DNA from: Arthonia radiata
Taxonomy: Eukaryota; Ascomycota; Arthoniomycetes; Arthoniales; Arthoniaceae
NCBI GenBank assembly: GCA_002989075.1
Contig: PSQN01000007.1
Span: 1,306,206 to 1,370,205, forward strand
DNA length: 64,000 nt
Direction of reading: 5' to 3'
Shown here: positions 1-13,961 of the stretch, piece by piece
Position numbering within the stretch: position 1 is the first letter of the stretch
Layout: each line of letters begins with the position of its first letter
The notes under the pieces: model-generated
Told to the model about the DNA's origin: nothing
What the model saw: the letters and a program-made list of their open reading frames with translations, nothing else
The model's database searches: none
Translations under genes and position numbers: made by a program

Positions 1-516
1 TCATCGATTCGGCGGTCGTAAGCTTTCTGGTGCCGCGGCCAGCCTGCAGCGCCGCCTTCTCGAAAGCAGCGCGGGACCACTCATACCCTATGCTTGGTTA
101 GCGATGGCTGTGTGTATCCTGTCAAGTGATGTGATCGTACAATAGTAGTACACAAAATTGGTGATGGTGATGCCGAAGAGTGCTGAGTGCAACCCAGCGA
201 AGAGACCGCTGACGCCTTCTCGGTCGACAATGCGCCTGACGGCATCAATCATAGACGACTGAGCGCGCTTGGACTCGACCTGCGCTCGTGTGGAGAGCGT
301 GATCAAAGGATAGCTAGCAACTCATGAGCTTGGTCCTCCTTAGCCGGCGACTCTGGTCACCTACGTCAATGCCATGCTAAGTAGGCCACCACCAGCGCCT
401 GAAAGCGCGTGCGCGACATTGTCGCTCTGCTGTGTCGCTTGGCTGACTTCTTGGGCTTGTTTGGCCTTCTGAATGTCCTCGAGCCTCTGGTTCGCTTCTT
501 TCAATGCGTCCGACAT
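1..516 (-). CDS. ANT1: Peroxisomal adenine nucleotide carrier (PMP47/Ant1 type), 5' part
   Basis: N-terminal part of a mitochondrial-carrier-family protein; the gene runs off the left edge. Exons read 516-365, 313-141 and 87-1; introns 314-364 and 88-140 have GT..AG ends and restore the frame exactly. The protein starts MSDALKEANQRLEDIQKAK, has a Gln/Lys-rich leader, then the first carrier helix (VAHALSGAGGGLLSMALTYP) followed by ITLSTRAQVESKRAQS, which is diagnostic of the PMP47/Ant1 peroxisomal branch. That branch exchanges ATP and AMP across the peroxisomal membrane to support fatty-acid activation and beta-oxidation. Exon 3 continues with YEWSRAAFEKAALQAG, as expected between helices 2 and 3. 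Family assignment is strong; the C-terminal half cannot be seen. Kept separate: substrate and location are known for the family, not shown here. Confidence 0.88.
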
Positions 517-1112
517 ATCGACGGACGGTAGGGCAGTACGAGAGATTTTGTTATTATGATGCCAACGGCCAGTTCAGTGCGCGTATTGTTCCGCCGAGTA
601 CGTCTTGTGTTGTTGGTTGCGAAGAGACCTGTCAATCAACGGGGAGTCTTTAGAAAGTGTTGTCATTGGCATCTGAAGAGGGGACCTCGGTTCGGGATGA
701 CGCCAATTCTGATCCCTGCCTACGGAAAATCGTTCTTCCCTTCACCTCGTAGGTAAGGGGTTGCGGACGTGTCGGATACCACAAAAGTGCAGTCCTTCGC
801 TTGTGGAGTAGCGCACAATGGAGTTGATGTATGGAGTAGCAGAAGTAACAGAACAAGCTTGATTTGAGTAGTAGAAAGACATCAAACGAATCCTGAATCA
901 TTTGGGATTCATTACATGGTATTAAAGAATCATGTCTATCGTGATACCGCCAACTCCGATGCTATGCGAACATGATGTGTCTATGATACTTCATACAGGT
1001 AGCTATGATCGCGAGATCTTTTCAACCGCTGCAAGCAACCTTGTTGGAGCTTTTCTGACTGATCTCAAGCCAAGTGGTGCTTGAGATAGAGGCGTGATTG
1101 GACGTTCAGACC
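517..1112. other. Intergenic, 5' side of ANT1 and 3' side of the RTA1-like gene
   Basis: Both flanking genes are on the minus strand. This stretch should hold the ANT1 promoter and the RTA1-like gene terminator. I see no convincing coding frame; the short open frames here lack splice partners and family resemblance. Confidence 0.5.
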
Positions 1113-2185
1113 TTAGATTCGAGTCTGATAGCTGCCGTAAGAGGCGTCCTGACTCGGCTTCTTCTCGCCAGCCTCCATGTCAGAATCCGAGATTTGTTGA
1201 TCAGACTCAACGCGACCGGTGAGTGGAGAAGCGCTCTTGTCGACCTTGACCATCAACTGAGGAGGAAACACGCTGAAGACGATGACCACGAGGGCCATCA
1301 GTGCGGCATCGAAGACGGAGAACCAGACTTCGTGCGCCATGAGGTTGCCATCCCAGCCACCGCCGAGCTCGACAGCTCTGTAGTAGTTCCTGGCAAGGAT
1401 GAGAGCATCGACGGCCAAAGCAGCGCCCAATACCATCTTCATCTTGCCGGCGTCAGGTGCGAGATTGGGGCCGGTAAGCCAGATACCGCGCGCAGACCAC
1501 ATCGTGTAGAAGAGCAGGACTGAGAACAGAGACATTGAGACCAGTTGAACAACGATGCCGCCAATCATGGTGTGAGTGCCTGAGTCGGGGGACTCTGGTG
1601 GGACTTTATTGGTCGAGGCAGAAGCCAGGCCACCGCCTGTGCCTTGGACTGCGATGGAGACCAAGTCGGCGCCAATGAAGATGTAGAGGTAGAGCTTTGC
1701 GGAGAGCAAGCTGTGCTGGCGGCCCCATTTCTTGATGAGCTCAGCCTCCAGGTAATAGAGAGCTGCACTGAAGAAGCATGGTGCTAGGGAGCCATGTTAG
1801 CACATTCATAAGGTAAGCGTAAGGCAGTCATGTTTGGCTTACCGATGATGAGAATAGAGATCTGCAGCACAAAAGCGTCGTTGTTGTAGGGGCATCTGTG
1901 GGAGGCAGTGCGAGCAGCCCAACCCATGAGTTCCGACAAAGCGCCAAGCCAGATCGAGGCGTACCACCACTTCCTGCTCTTGAGCATGTAGTAGAAGTGA
2001 ATCAACAGGGCCAAGGAATTGATGATGATGAAGATGATTCCAGGCGCGAGATGCGGAATGTAGTGGTACGGGGTGTCGACCAGCGGATCGAACGGTACGC
2101 AACCTTTGCCTTGCTGGACATTGTCGAGCTCGTGGGCCGGAGGGCCAGAGTAGCGTGCCACCAAGTTGAATGGATGTGAAACCAT
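1113..2185 (-). CDS. RTA1-like multi-pass membrane protein
   Basis: Exons 2185-1843 and 1783-1113 joined by a 59-bp intron (1784-1842) give 337 residues. The start MVSHPFNLVARYSGPPAHEL is followed by a soluble segment, then hydrophobic helices such as APGIIFIIINSLALLIHFYY and IGGIVVQLVSMSLFSVLLF. The total looks like seven helices, as in the fungal RTA1/RTM1/Rsb1 family. The splice joins ILIIG to APCFFSAALYYLEAELIKKW, and KLYLYIFIGADLVSIAVQGT GGG follows, a conserved family stretch. Family members are plasma-membrane proteins tied to sphingoid-base efflux and resistance to 7-aminocholesterol or other lipophilic toxicants; the substrate here is unknown. The cytosolic tail (about the last 45 residues) is Ser/Asp/Lys-rich, with possible phosphorylation sites. 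Two-exon structure and length are typical for the family. Confidence 0.85.
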
Positions 2186-4390
2186 TGTTGATGTGGGAAT
2201 GGGTCGATCAGTGTTGTGTGGTAGGCAGCGAACGTGTCTTGGTAAGCGAGCTGAAATTCAATTCTTTGCGAAAAACAAGATGAACGGTGGGATTTAGGAG
2301 GGTTGGGAAGGATGAGATGTAGTCGGCGAAGTGAGATGGTCGGCGAGATACTATCCGCCGGCGGAGGAAGGCGGGATACAAACGAAGGGCGCAAACACGA
2401 GATGGAAGTGATGCTGTACGAAAGAAATCCACTGATGAGGAATGTCGGCTTTATGTATTGCTAGCTACTTCTTCATGATCGAGCGATCAATGGTATCTCA
2501 TATGTTCGCCCGTCTCGTGTGATTGCGGTCTAAATGTTCGACAGCCATGGCACACAGCGATGGTGCGGTGAGTTAGCTGTCCCTCGCACTTTGCAATAGG
2601 AAGAAAGTCAGCCCTGACAGCTGAGCGGCCAATCATGTCGCGATGCGAAAAAGGCTTGGCCTCATCCAACTCCCACGTGCTCGCAACGTACAGCTAGATG
2701 GGGACTAGGTGAGCATCTCCTCAACAGCAATGCCCGCAACGTCTCTAGTCGGAAGGACCGAAGGGCAGCGCAATGACGATGCAAGGATGAGCCGTATACC
2801 AGACACCAGATTCGGAGCACTTGGCAAAGCTGCTGGAAAGTTTGCGCTCCACATGTTTGATGGAGAGTCTTCTCTCCGACAACTGTTCTATCCCAGATCT
2901 CAAAGGCGTAATTTTCGGCGTCCCGGCGATTTCGGGGTAGTACGGATTCGGCGAAGCGTGCACGTGGCGAGTCCTTCTGCTTCGCACTCTCCATCCAACA
3001 CCACGCGACATTCTCTTATTATTTAATGCTTGGTGTCGCTCCTTTGCGAAGGCTGCACTGAAAGCCTTTGAGCGACTGTTCCGAACCTCACACTGTGATG
3101 GAGTCCGGCATGTGAGCCTCCGAGCTTGCAGTTATAGGTGATCGGCGAAACTCGCCCAGTACCACCGAATACGGGCAAGCGGGAGAAATATGCAAACATA
3201 TAGTAGCCCTGTTGCTCCGTACATGCGTCGCCTGTCGCTGCCAGAGTGATTGCGCCTCCCGCGCTTGTCTTTCATCATACCTAACTTTTGACTTTGCTTA
3301 TCTATGGCAGTACCACGCTGCTATTAATAAAACCCCGCGTCGAGTGGCCTTTTCAGGTTAGCTTGCCAATGTCGTTCTCGCAATACGTTCCAGTGTTCTT
3401 CTACACACAAGATAAGCGAGCGACGGCGCACCTTCCGGGGGGACTGGCAACAACGCTCATCATCCCTTTCATGATCATGCAGACGCTACTCTGCATATGT
3501 ACCGTTTGGGCCAATGGATCTGCAGCACATGGCACCCACGGGCCACGCCAGATCTGCCTGCAGCTCTCCACTCAATTACACCGCATCACCGGGCACTATA
3601 TGCGGTGATATAGACCGCTAATCTTAATGGAATGTGTGATGAGCATGTTGAATCGCATGGCGGGTACCGCCTCTCAGGCTTTCCTCGGACCGCCCGGCGT
3701 GGTGGTTAGTGTTTCAGGTAAAGTATTTGTAAAGGCAAGCATGAAGTGCGCGGCTTGGAAAATTGGTGCCTACAAGTTAAGCGGCACTTCATGGATGATC
3801 AGCAAAATGCCACATCCTAGCGTGATGCATGCTGACCCAATGCTTCGGCCCCAGCTCGCGACTTGATGCTTGAAGCTTGATACACACTACTCGGCCAATC
3901 TGGCTGTCCGGACGGGGGCGGATTGCATCGCTGCAAACTGCTTGGAAAAGTTTCTCCAACTTCGCTAACCCTTTTTGGGCCATCCCTCAAGTTCACTACA
4001 CTGCGCTCGTCCTACTTTCCGACCACCAACCTCAGGTTCAACCAGACTCTGCTGCGAAGCATCCATGTGTATCATCCATACGAATCTCTGATTGATGAAT
4101 TTCTCAGGTGTCGGGTCGACACGGCATCAAACACCCTTTGAGATCTGAGTAACAAACAAGCACATCCACTTCGCCCTAGTCTCACGTTGAAATGATCTAT
4201 CATTCGCGGCATCTAATCAATATTGGCCTCGTTGCAGCCTAGTCTACCGCGGCCGCGGTGCAAGCCACAGGTCAGACCTGTCCATCAAGCATATCTGTCG
4301 CTCGCATTATCTTCCCCACAACAGCTTTAAGTGTAAGACGCCTCCCGGATCTTTGAATCATCCTCGCAATAAACAAGTTCTGTTATCAAC
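2186..4390. other. Long intergenic region (2.2 kb)
   Basis: It separates the start of the RTA1-like gene (minus) from the start of the Zn2Cys6 regulator (plus), so it is a divergent promoter region, long for this gene-dense window. Open frames up to about 110 codons are present on both strands but none shows a recognisable domain or splice continuation. A 14-bp perfect palindrome at 4246-4259 is listed separately. Confidence 0.5.
4246..4259. promoter_or_regulatory. 14-bp palindrome with CCG/CGG triplets, possible Zn2Cys6 factor site
   Basis: accgcggccgcggt is a perfect palindrome containing everted and inverted CCG/CGG triplets, the half-site bound by fungal Zn2Cys6 proteins. It lies 131 bp before the start codon of a gene encoding such a protein, so autoregulation is possible. 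This is inference from motif and position only. Confidence 0.35.
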
Positions 4391-6257
4391 ATGGTGGGCA
4401 TTCCTGGCACCTCTAAAGGCTGTAACACATGTCGGCGTCGCAAGGTTGGGGTAAGTGCTCTGCTTTGTCCACAGTCCGCGAGCGTTTCCACGTTGCTCCC
4501 CCTTCCAGACCTTGCCTTGTCGCGAGGTGATGTCCGACCACTGACTTGCCAACCAGTGTGACCAGCAGAAACCGCATTGCAATCGTTGCGTGCGAACCGG
4601 TAGGCAATGCGAGGGTTATGAGCGACAAAGTAATTTTCATCGCGGAACGAGGACGATACCTACGAAAGGCCGTAGCAGGCAGATCACTCCGTCGAGACAC
4701 GCGAATGAAAGACCTCCGCTATTACCCCCATCTACGCAATCATGGCATGAAAGCAATCCCACCAGTTACGCATTATCCTATTGGCATCGAACAAATTCTG
4801 ATCCTATGAGCTCTGGTTCTCTCACGCCTGAGGAGGAATGCTCAGTCGTACCCTTGGCCCGGTTCTCGCCCATTATACTACCGGCAGATACTCCGAGTAG
4901 TATCGAGCTGAGCGATCACCGACTACTGCTATCATTTATCGACATCTACTTCCCCCAAGACTCCGTCGCACGCCACGACTCGAACCACATGTGGCTACAA
5001 CAAGCGGCGTTCCTCCCAAATCCGGGAGAGGCGCTTCGACTCGCTCTTCGCGCCCTGTCTTGTTCACGAGTCGGCTGGATCCGGAATGATGAGGCACTGA
5101 TCAACGAAGGCCGAGTCGCCTACACCGCTACCCTTTCTGCTTTGCAGCAAGCACTCTGGGACCCCAATCTCGCCTACAGTGACGAGACGCTTGCGGCCAC
5201 GCACGTCCTCACTACTTACGAGCTCTACGAAGCAACCTCCTTCCGTGGCTGGAACTCCCACCAAAAAGGGCTTTATGCTCTGCACCAAATGCGAGGGCCG
5301 ACCTCTTTCACCACACCCTTCGGTCGCGCTCTTCTTGAAGCATTCCGAGCCCCGGCAATGTTTCACGCAATTCAATTCCGGACGACCTCTTTCCTCACAT
5401 TCCCAGAGTGGCGAGCCAACCTCGCGCAATCAACCGACACGCAACAGACGCTCTACGACGTCGGGCTACGACTGGCTGCCTTCTACCACGAACAAGACAC
5501 ACGCCCGGCCTCCAATTCTTTAAATATCGGGGGAGGCCAGAACACTCTGGATAGCCTGGACATGCCTACTGACATCAGCACTCTTCGCGCGGATCTCGAC
5601 CGCTACGTCTCCTTCAACACCGAGCTCGATACCTTTTACTCCCACTTTGTCCGCGAGCGCGCCTCGGGCGGCATGCCTCTATACTGGAACTCCTCCGCCT
5701 CCGCGCCCATCGTTTTCCTCGACGCAAAAATTACGGATCAGCAGATACTACTGCAATTTCCCAATCTCTCCGTCGCGCAGACGCTCATGAACTACTGGGC
5801 AGTCCAGTCGTTGGTCTCGGGTTCAATCTGCAAAACCGTGCGCGCGATCAGAAGGGCAGAAGCAGACGCAGCGGCATTCGTGTTCTTCGAGCCGATGTTC
5901 ACTATCAACTCGGATGCCTCGAGACCGCTTCACCACGACCCGGCGCTCGAACAGCTCGCAACCCAGCATTCCATGGCGCGGAACGCACACTTGGGTTTGC
6001 AGATTGCACGATCAGTCCCGTACTGTACGCAGCCGCAGATGGGCTTGGTCGGCCCTCAGCGGAGCATGTTTTCTACGAGAGTGGCGGTCATTGCGCTCAA
6101 GCACGCGGGCTCGCCTGAAGACGTGGCGTATGCGCAGCGGATGCTTGAAGGGCTTTCTGCTAGGAAAGGGCTGAAATACGCGAAGGAGTTGAAGGATCAT
6201 CTGGGAGGCAAGTGGGAGGAGGAGGAGGCGGAGGGCGCGGAGAGGGAGGGTTGTTGA
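4391..6257 (+). CDS. Zn(II)2Cys6 transcription factor with fungal_trans_2-like domain
   Basis: Exon 1 (4391-4450) and exon 2 (4557-6257) flank a 106-bp intron (GTAAGT..CCAG) that cuts the zinc cluster. The product is 566 residues. The cluster spans about residues 11-38: CNTCRRRKVG is joined to CDQQKPHCNRCVRTGRQC, giving the Cys-x2-Cys-x6-Cys / Cys-x2-Cys-x6-Cys spacing (second half CNRC style). A basic Ser/Pro-rich linker follows. From about residue 130, helical segments such as ALRLALRALSCSRVGW and TLAATHVLTTYELYEATS resemble the fungal-specific trans domain found in many C6 regulators of secondary metabolism and nutrient use. The C-terminus ends in a Glu-rich run. No biosynthetic cluster lies next to it, so its targets are unknown. 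An intron inside the zinc cluster is common in this family. Confidence 0.85.
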
Positions 6258-7941
6258 TCATGATAGCTCTCATTGTGAGATGGGCTTGATGTAGACTATC
6301 TGCGTTGGATGCTATCTGCATGCTACATAGTGAAATGCAAAATACTAAAATCACTTATGGTCTTTTGCTCATGGTCTTTCCGACTGCAATCGCACACTCA
6401 CATCCCACACATCGCCTCTCCTCCCCAATATCAAACCCAAACCACAACCACAAACCACTAACCTCATACAGTATTAAAGCGCGCAAACACAAACCACCCC
6501 TACCCAGTCACCTAATCGCACCAACGCCCACTAGTCACCCCACCCGCCGCCCGTCCCGCATCCAACCGCCTCCCGCCAAAGTGCCGAAATCATGGTTCGC
6601 GTCTTGACAAATTATTTACCCCCCTGCCTCGATTTCCTCTTCCAGCTAGATCGCTGCGTAGCGTGAATCCACCAGCTGTCAGCGCGGGTAGTAGTTTAGA
6701 TTCTTAAACCCACCAGCTGTCTGTGCGCGCTAGCGCAATTTCCATTGTCTTTCTTGGTGTTGGAGTGCGACCGTGGTCTGTTGATTTAGACTAGGCATCT
6801 GTGTACCTGTGACGATTGAGGATGACAAATCTTGAGGACGATGTGTTTGACGCGTGTTGAGGCCTTGGAGTATGGTGCGCTGGTTGTGGCATCTGCTGGT
6901 ACGGGTCGCTTAGAGGGTGATGACTGCGTCGAGACCTGTTCGAGTTTTATTGGACGTATACAGAGGGTTTGCTTGCGCGGAGATGTGGTGTGCTAATCGT
7001 GTCGTCTCTTCATAAGCCGGTAGAAGATGATCGACATGAGACAGGTCGCTACGCCGCTGAGTATCTCTAACGCGCGCTACCTAATGACAGATTACCTTCA
7101 ATAGTCTACACGATCCACGTGGCGTTGTCCTGGAGTTACAGAGCGCGGCCTTCGCAGCTCGTGCATCCGGGTCCGAGACTCAGACGCGAGTCTTGGTAGT
7201 GTATGAAGATAGTACCAGGGAAGTATGAGACAGACAGCCTGCAGAGAAGATGAAATAGATGAGAAATATTACTGGCTTAGTTGCGAAAGCGAGTTATTGG
7301 ACGTGATTGTCCTGCCACCTCTCTGTTGATGATGCGAGCGCGCTAGCCTGAGGGATAGGTTCTTCGTTGCCTGTAGATGGCGATTCGACTTGTCTGAATC
7401 AGCTAGATGCCACCGACGAACCTCGAGCTTCTCAGACCCGAAGAGCGAAGCTCTTGCGTTCTTTTTGTCTTCATTTAGACATTTAGCGAGGAGAAAGGAG
7501 AGAAGAATGTGACGTGTGAAGATGTTTGAGAAAGTGGAACGCTACTTTCTGACCCTCTTGGCTGTGGACCGGTATTTGCATCTTGAGCGTAGCGATTTTT
7601 TTTGAGCGCCAAAACGCTGTCTGATATCTTACGAGTTGTTGACATAGAGACACGGCGCTTGCGCTCTTGCTGCCGAGAACCCTCTGCTCGCAGTGGTTTT
7701 AGAACCTCAGAAAAAGGAATCAATGAAATTGGACGCCTTCATGACTTCTATCTCGACCTCCAACTTGTCGAGGCAATGCAATGCGCCTCATCAATGCCGC
7801 GCGTTACCACGCCATCATCGAAGTGCTTGCGCTCAGCCTACAAAGACGAGCAGCTCGCTCACAGCCGTTCGTTCTCGAAACTATGAAGAATCAGCTCTGT
7901 TGGGTATCCTACCTCCTTATTCTTACAAGTTTCCTCGCATC
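6258..7941. other. Intergenic region (1.7 kb) between convergent genes
   Basis: It lies between the 3' end of the Zn2Cys6 regulator and the 3' end of RVB2, so it should hold two terminators. About 6390-6560 is C/A-rich on the plus strand. The 11-mer caccagctgtc occurs twice, near 6670 and 6712. I see no supported gene; the frames near 7475-8056 are small and partly oppose RVB2. Confidence 0.45.
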
Positions 7942-9398
<1,457 letters not shown>

Positions 9399-10358
9399 GT
9401 CGGAAGGGATTGAGGCACGCGGCCTCCGAGAGCGATGTATACAGCAAGGAAAGCAATGCGGCTTGGCGAAGTAGTTCGAGCTGGTGTGCTAATTCATCTG
9501 CTGGAAAATTCGAGAGTCTAATTCCTAGACGAATGAGAGCGAATTGCAAAAGTGGCTCAAGATCTTCAATACTTGTACGCGCTTCGAGAGGAATGTAAGT
9601 AGTTCCAGACGGGTAGACAAAAGTGGAAGAAGCTTGAAGCTCGTCTCGTTTTCGCGACGCGTTAACCCTAAGAGCTGGACAACGGCGCCGGTATGAAGCA
9701 GTGTGCGCAAGCCAACAAGAATCAGCAAGAAATGATCACACAATTTTATGGCCAAAGTCTACGCTCAGAAGCGTACATGCCGCGTAAGATTTGCTTTCAT
9801 AAAAGCTGCACATCTGAGCTTTTAGAGACCATCTAGGTCGGCGTCGTGCTGACTAAGTATTTGGATCTAACCTATGTGAGACTAGTGCTAGCGATTGTGC
9901 ATGCTAGGTTGTAGGTGCTCTGCTCTTTACTCCTTCACCTGGAGGTGCCTTCAGTATCCGCAAAGGCTGCATAACGCAGGTCCGAGGCCTTGCTCGTATC
10001 TCTGATCATTGCAGCAGTCACGGCGAGGACGCTTAGTCCAAATCAGAAAAAAAGCTGAGCGACCGGTGCAAGCCCGACGCGTCCACTACAACAAACGCGG
10101 GTCATTGGACATCGCCCAAGTGCAGCCATCATCTCATTCTTTTCTCTCTTCGGAGCTGGCACAGTATTTCGGGAAATCTCAGAGACTTTCAATAGTCGAG
10201 TGTCAAATTGCAAAAGCACCCTCGCTTCAATCGTGCTATCATCTACCTCATCCAGCACGCTTCTACTCAAGGCTACGTTAAGTGGTAATGGTTTGATGCC
10301 GGGGTATTGACAGCGCTTGTTTTGAGGTTGCGCGCTCACTCGAAATTGAGATCGCAAG
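9399..10358. promoter_or_regulatory. Bidirectional promoter region between RVB2 and HDA1
   Basis: 960 bp separate the divergent start codons. Small open frames on both strands here (for example 10009-10281) have no recognisable domain and likely represent leader or spacer. No clear TATA box was found. Confidence 0.4.
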
Positions 10359-13014
10359 ATGGACGATGTTATGCAGGAGTCGCCGGACGAAGCTTCTGTG
10401 AAGGCCTCGTCCGTGGTTGAGACTACCGAGTTGCAAGACTTGGACGAACTAGCTCACGATGACCCAAACGACTCTAGCATGTCACTTGATGGTACCATGG
10501 ACAGGCCTACCGGCCAGCCGTTTCAGCCTATCGCATCATCCCAAGGATTTGACGTGTCTATCCGCAGGGCCAACAGTGAGTATTCAACGTCATCCGCCTC
10601 GTCACTACAGTCGGTGCCAAGGACAGCGTCAGCACCACAGCGTGGCGAGCGACAGATCTTGGGCGTGAAAGTCCCCGCGCCAAGATATAAACCCTTGCCC
10701 TACTCATCAGGTCGAACCGGCGCTGTCTTCGATGCTCGCATGCGGCATCATATGGATCAAACATCTTCAGACGATGATGCACATCCTGAACGGCCTCAGC
10801 GTATCTTCGAGATTTGGAGCGAGTTCAAGCAAGCAGGTTTGCTAATTGAAGACGAGAATAGTCCAGATGCTAAGGAAGAGTTCAAGTTGCTACGCATCGC
10901 GGTGCGAGAGGCGGAGGATGAGGAGATTCTGCTGGTGCATTCGAAAGAGCACGTCGAGTTTGTCAAAAGTTGCGAGAACTGGGACTTGGAGGAGATTAAG
11001 AGACGAACCGAAGTTGGTGAGGGTGAGTCTTCGATCTATTGGCATAGCCTTACCTGGTTGTGCGCGCAACTGGCCGCAGGCGGAGCCATTGAAGCCACCC
11101 GTGCAGTGGCGTTCGGATTGGTGAGGAATGCTGTTGCAATCATTCGACCTCCCGGCCACCACGCCGAGCACGACAAGCCCGGAGGATTCTGCTTCTTCGA
11201 CAACGTCGCTGTAGCAGCTCGCAACATTCAGGAAGAAACAAAATTTGGCCCAGAGCCAGTCCGCAAGATTCTTATCCTTGATTGGGATGTGCACCACGGC
11301 AATGGGGTGCAGCAAGCATTCTACGACAACCCGAACGTGCTTTACATCTCGATACACGTGTATCAAGACGGCTTGTTCTATCCACACGGCACTTACGGCG
11401 ACCATCTGCACTGGGGTACAGGCTCCGCTGAGGGAAAGACAGTCAATATCCCATGGATCGACCTGGGCATGAGGGATGCAGACTACCTGCTAGCGTTCCA
11501 GCAGATTGTGATGCCTATTGCAACAGAGTTCGACCCAGACTTGGTGATGATCTCCGCTGGCTTTGACGCAGCGGCCGGCGATCCCCTTGGCCAATGCTTC
11601 GTCTCACCAGCTGGCTACGGCCACATGACGCACATGCTGATGCAATTGGCACGGGGTAAAGTGGTTGCCTGTCTGGAAGGCGGTTACAATCTTCGCTCAA
11701 TTGCGGTGTCTGCTCTTGCAATGACACGGACCCTAATGGGAGAACCACCGGAACGAATAGGCGAGCTCGCACCCACGCCCTCAGCCGTTCAAACAATTCA
11801 GAAGGTAATCGCCACTCAGAGTCAGTTCTGGAACTGTTTGCATCCCAAGACGAAAGCATTCGAAACCTACCGCGAAATGGGTAGCGAGCGCCTCCATGAC
11901 GTGATTCGAAACTATCAAAGTAGGACTCTATTCGAGAAGCATCAGATGTCGGAGCTGAAGATACGTCGGAAAGGTCTGTCTCAGACTTTCACAGATCAAG
12001 TGCTGGCTACGTCAAATTACTATGACAAGCGGCCTCTTCTAGTTATTTTCCACGATCCGCCAGAAGTCCTGGGGATTCCCGATCCTCGTTCAAGCCAGCT
12101 AGAACTTCACAACACCTTCCTAGTAAGTCTCTCAAAAGCCTGTTTTGGCGATCAAACTGACGCAGATGAAGACTGATCGCTGCAAGACGTACATTGACCG
12201 GGCTATAAAGCAAGAATGGGCAGTGATCGATGTAAACATCCCTCGCCACTACACGTCAGAAGTAGGTCGTTGAGTCTTCTGCTCATGAATAGAAGCTAAT
12301 TGTCTGAAGGACACAAATACTGCAATTGTTTCCCCTGACGCTCTGCGAAAGCGTCAGGAGGATTGCCGGGACCTTGGACATTACCTATGGGAAAACTATA
12401 TCGAGTCTGGTGACAGCACCCATGTTATGTTTTTAGGCATCGGCGACGCCTACAACGGTCTTGCTGAGCTTTACAAGGCCTATCCACGCATACTCAAAGA
12501 CGTTAACTTTACGGTCGGCTTTTTGGGCGAGAATGACGTACGTGGTGTCAATGATCCGGACGATGAGACGGTCCAGAAGACCTACTTTCGAAATACGCAC
12601 ATATTCGTAAGCCCGAAACATCCATGTTGGCATCCAGACGTGAGGAAACCGAAGAAAAGACATGGCAGACTGGTTCAAAGCGACTGGAGTCGATTGCAAG
12701 AGATGTTGCAACATTATGAAGACGCAGTGTTTGAGCAGCTAGAAAGCCGCACTCTGGGATGGAAGGACCCACCAAGTCAAGACGCAGACAGCGACTTCCC
12801 AGCTATGATCGAGGAGAACGGCATCAGCTCGATGAACGTTGATCCACAAATTAGCCCGAAGAAGGTGTACGGCTACGATGGCAGCGACGACGGCCTAATT
12901 AGTCAAGTGCAACAGAAGACTCCGGTCAAGGCTGGTGGTGTATCGACACCGCCGTTGGGCTTCTTTTCTACGACGCCCTCCAAACCTGCTACGCCGACGA
13001 GAGCCAAGCCTTAG
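10359..13014 (+). CDS. HDA1: Class II histone deacetylase Hda1
   Basis: Exons 10359-12122, 12166-12261 and 12310-13014 join in phase (introns of 43 and 48 bp) to give 854 residues. An acidic, Ser-rich N-terminal stretch of about 120 residues precedes the deacetylase domain (about residues 130-450). Catalytic signatures are intact: RPPGHHAEHDKPGGFCFFDN, ILDWDVHHGNGVQQAFYDNP and MISAGFDAAAGDPLG supply the His-His dyad and the zinc-binding Asp/His ligands. The C-terminal part, including the spliced segments TYIDRAIKQEWAVIDVNIPR and HVMFLGIGDAYNGL, is the Arb2-type domain found in Hda1. The enzyme removes acetyl groups from histone H3/H2B tails and acts with Hda2/Hda3-like partners in gene silencing. 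The last 100 residues are low-complexity. Both introns lie between the catalytic and Arb2 portions. Confidence is high. Confidence 0.95.
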
Positions 13015-13961
13015 GAAAGCCAGCTTCACCGCACACGGCATCTACCAGTTGTCGAGAAATGCGTGCTATTGCAGCAGAATAACGTTTGGACGAGGGTGGC
13101 CTTCCCATGCCCTTCGAAAAGACCATCGCACGCTGGTTAACTCATGTCGACACGAGGCCTCTCAACGACTCGTGTAGACTCGATCGATACGGAGTCAGGC
13201 ACCCCTGCAAGCGCGCCCAAAACAAGGCCCAGTCCATCAAAGCCGGCGGATCGCTCGAAGGCGGCGTCAAACTCGCGATCAGTCACGCCAAAGGCTCAGG
13301 TAAGGGCTTCATTATCTGCTTAATTGGCCCTCAAAAGCAAGCTCACAAGCAGCGACTCGTGCTCCTCCAGAAGCAGCGTGTCCTCCAAGGATCGAACGGT
13401 CGTTAGCCAAGCCCTCTCAAGATGCCGCCGAGGAATCGCCGCAAGACGGCGCTACTCCTTGCGAACGAGCTTGCCCACGGCAACACTTCAGGGCGGTTCT
13501 TCGTTGGTCGTTCTAGGTCGACGCCGCGACCGAACCGCAAAATCAGGAAAAGAGAATAAGCGTTAGGACGAAGCCAGATGTGAAGCATCAAGTGTAGAAC
13601 GCGGCTCACTGTAAGGAAGCAGGGAGGCGGAGAAGGCCCAGTCATGTTCTTGATGCATGAGGATTTTGCACGGGAGGAGACAGATGCAGGAACTGGAAGT
13701 GACTGTTGATACATCTAGGATGGAAATACTCGATGAACGGCGCCGAGTTGATGCCGTGGCGACTGTGCGTGATGCAGGACGAGCATGTTATTTCCTTATT
13801 CAACTACTAAGCAGTAACGCTAGCCACCGACTCCGTAAGCCAGAATTTCGCACTGCACTAAAAAAACATTCCTCATTAACTCCCTCTATTGCTTCTTTTA
13901 TTTACTTCTACGGGGCTCACTGGTTGAATATGCGGGTCTGTCACGAAACCCTCAAGCTTGC
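13015..13961. other. Intergenic (convergent HDA1 / J-protein)
   Basis: Several frames of 80-106 codons are open on both strands, rich in Arg and Ser, but none shows a domain, a good start context and a splice partner. I see no supported gene. Terminators of both convergent neighbours should be here. Confidence 0.4.

Noticed and set aside
13015-13961. Overlapping Arg/Ser-rich frames (for example 13086-13406) as a gene
   Set aside because: No domain, no splice partner, and similar frames exist on both strands.
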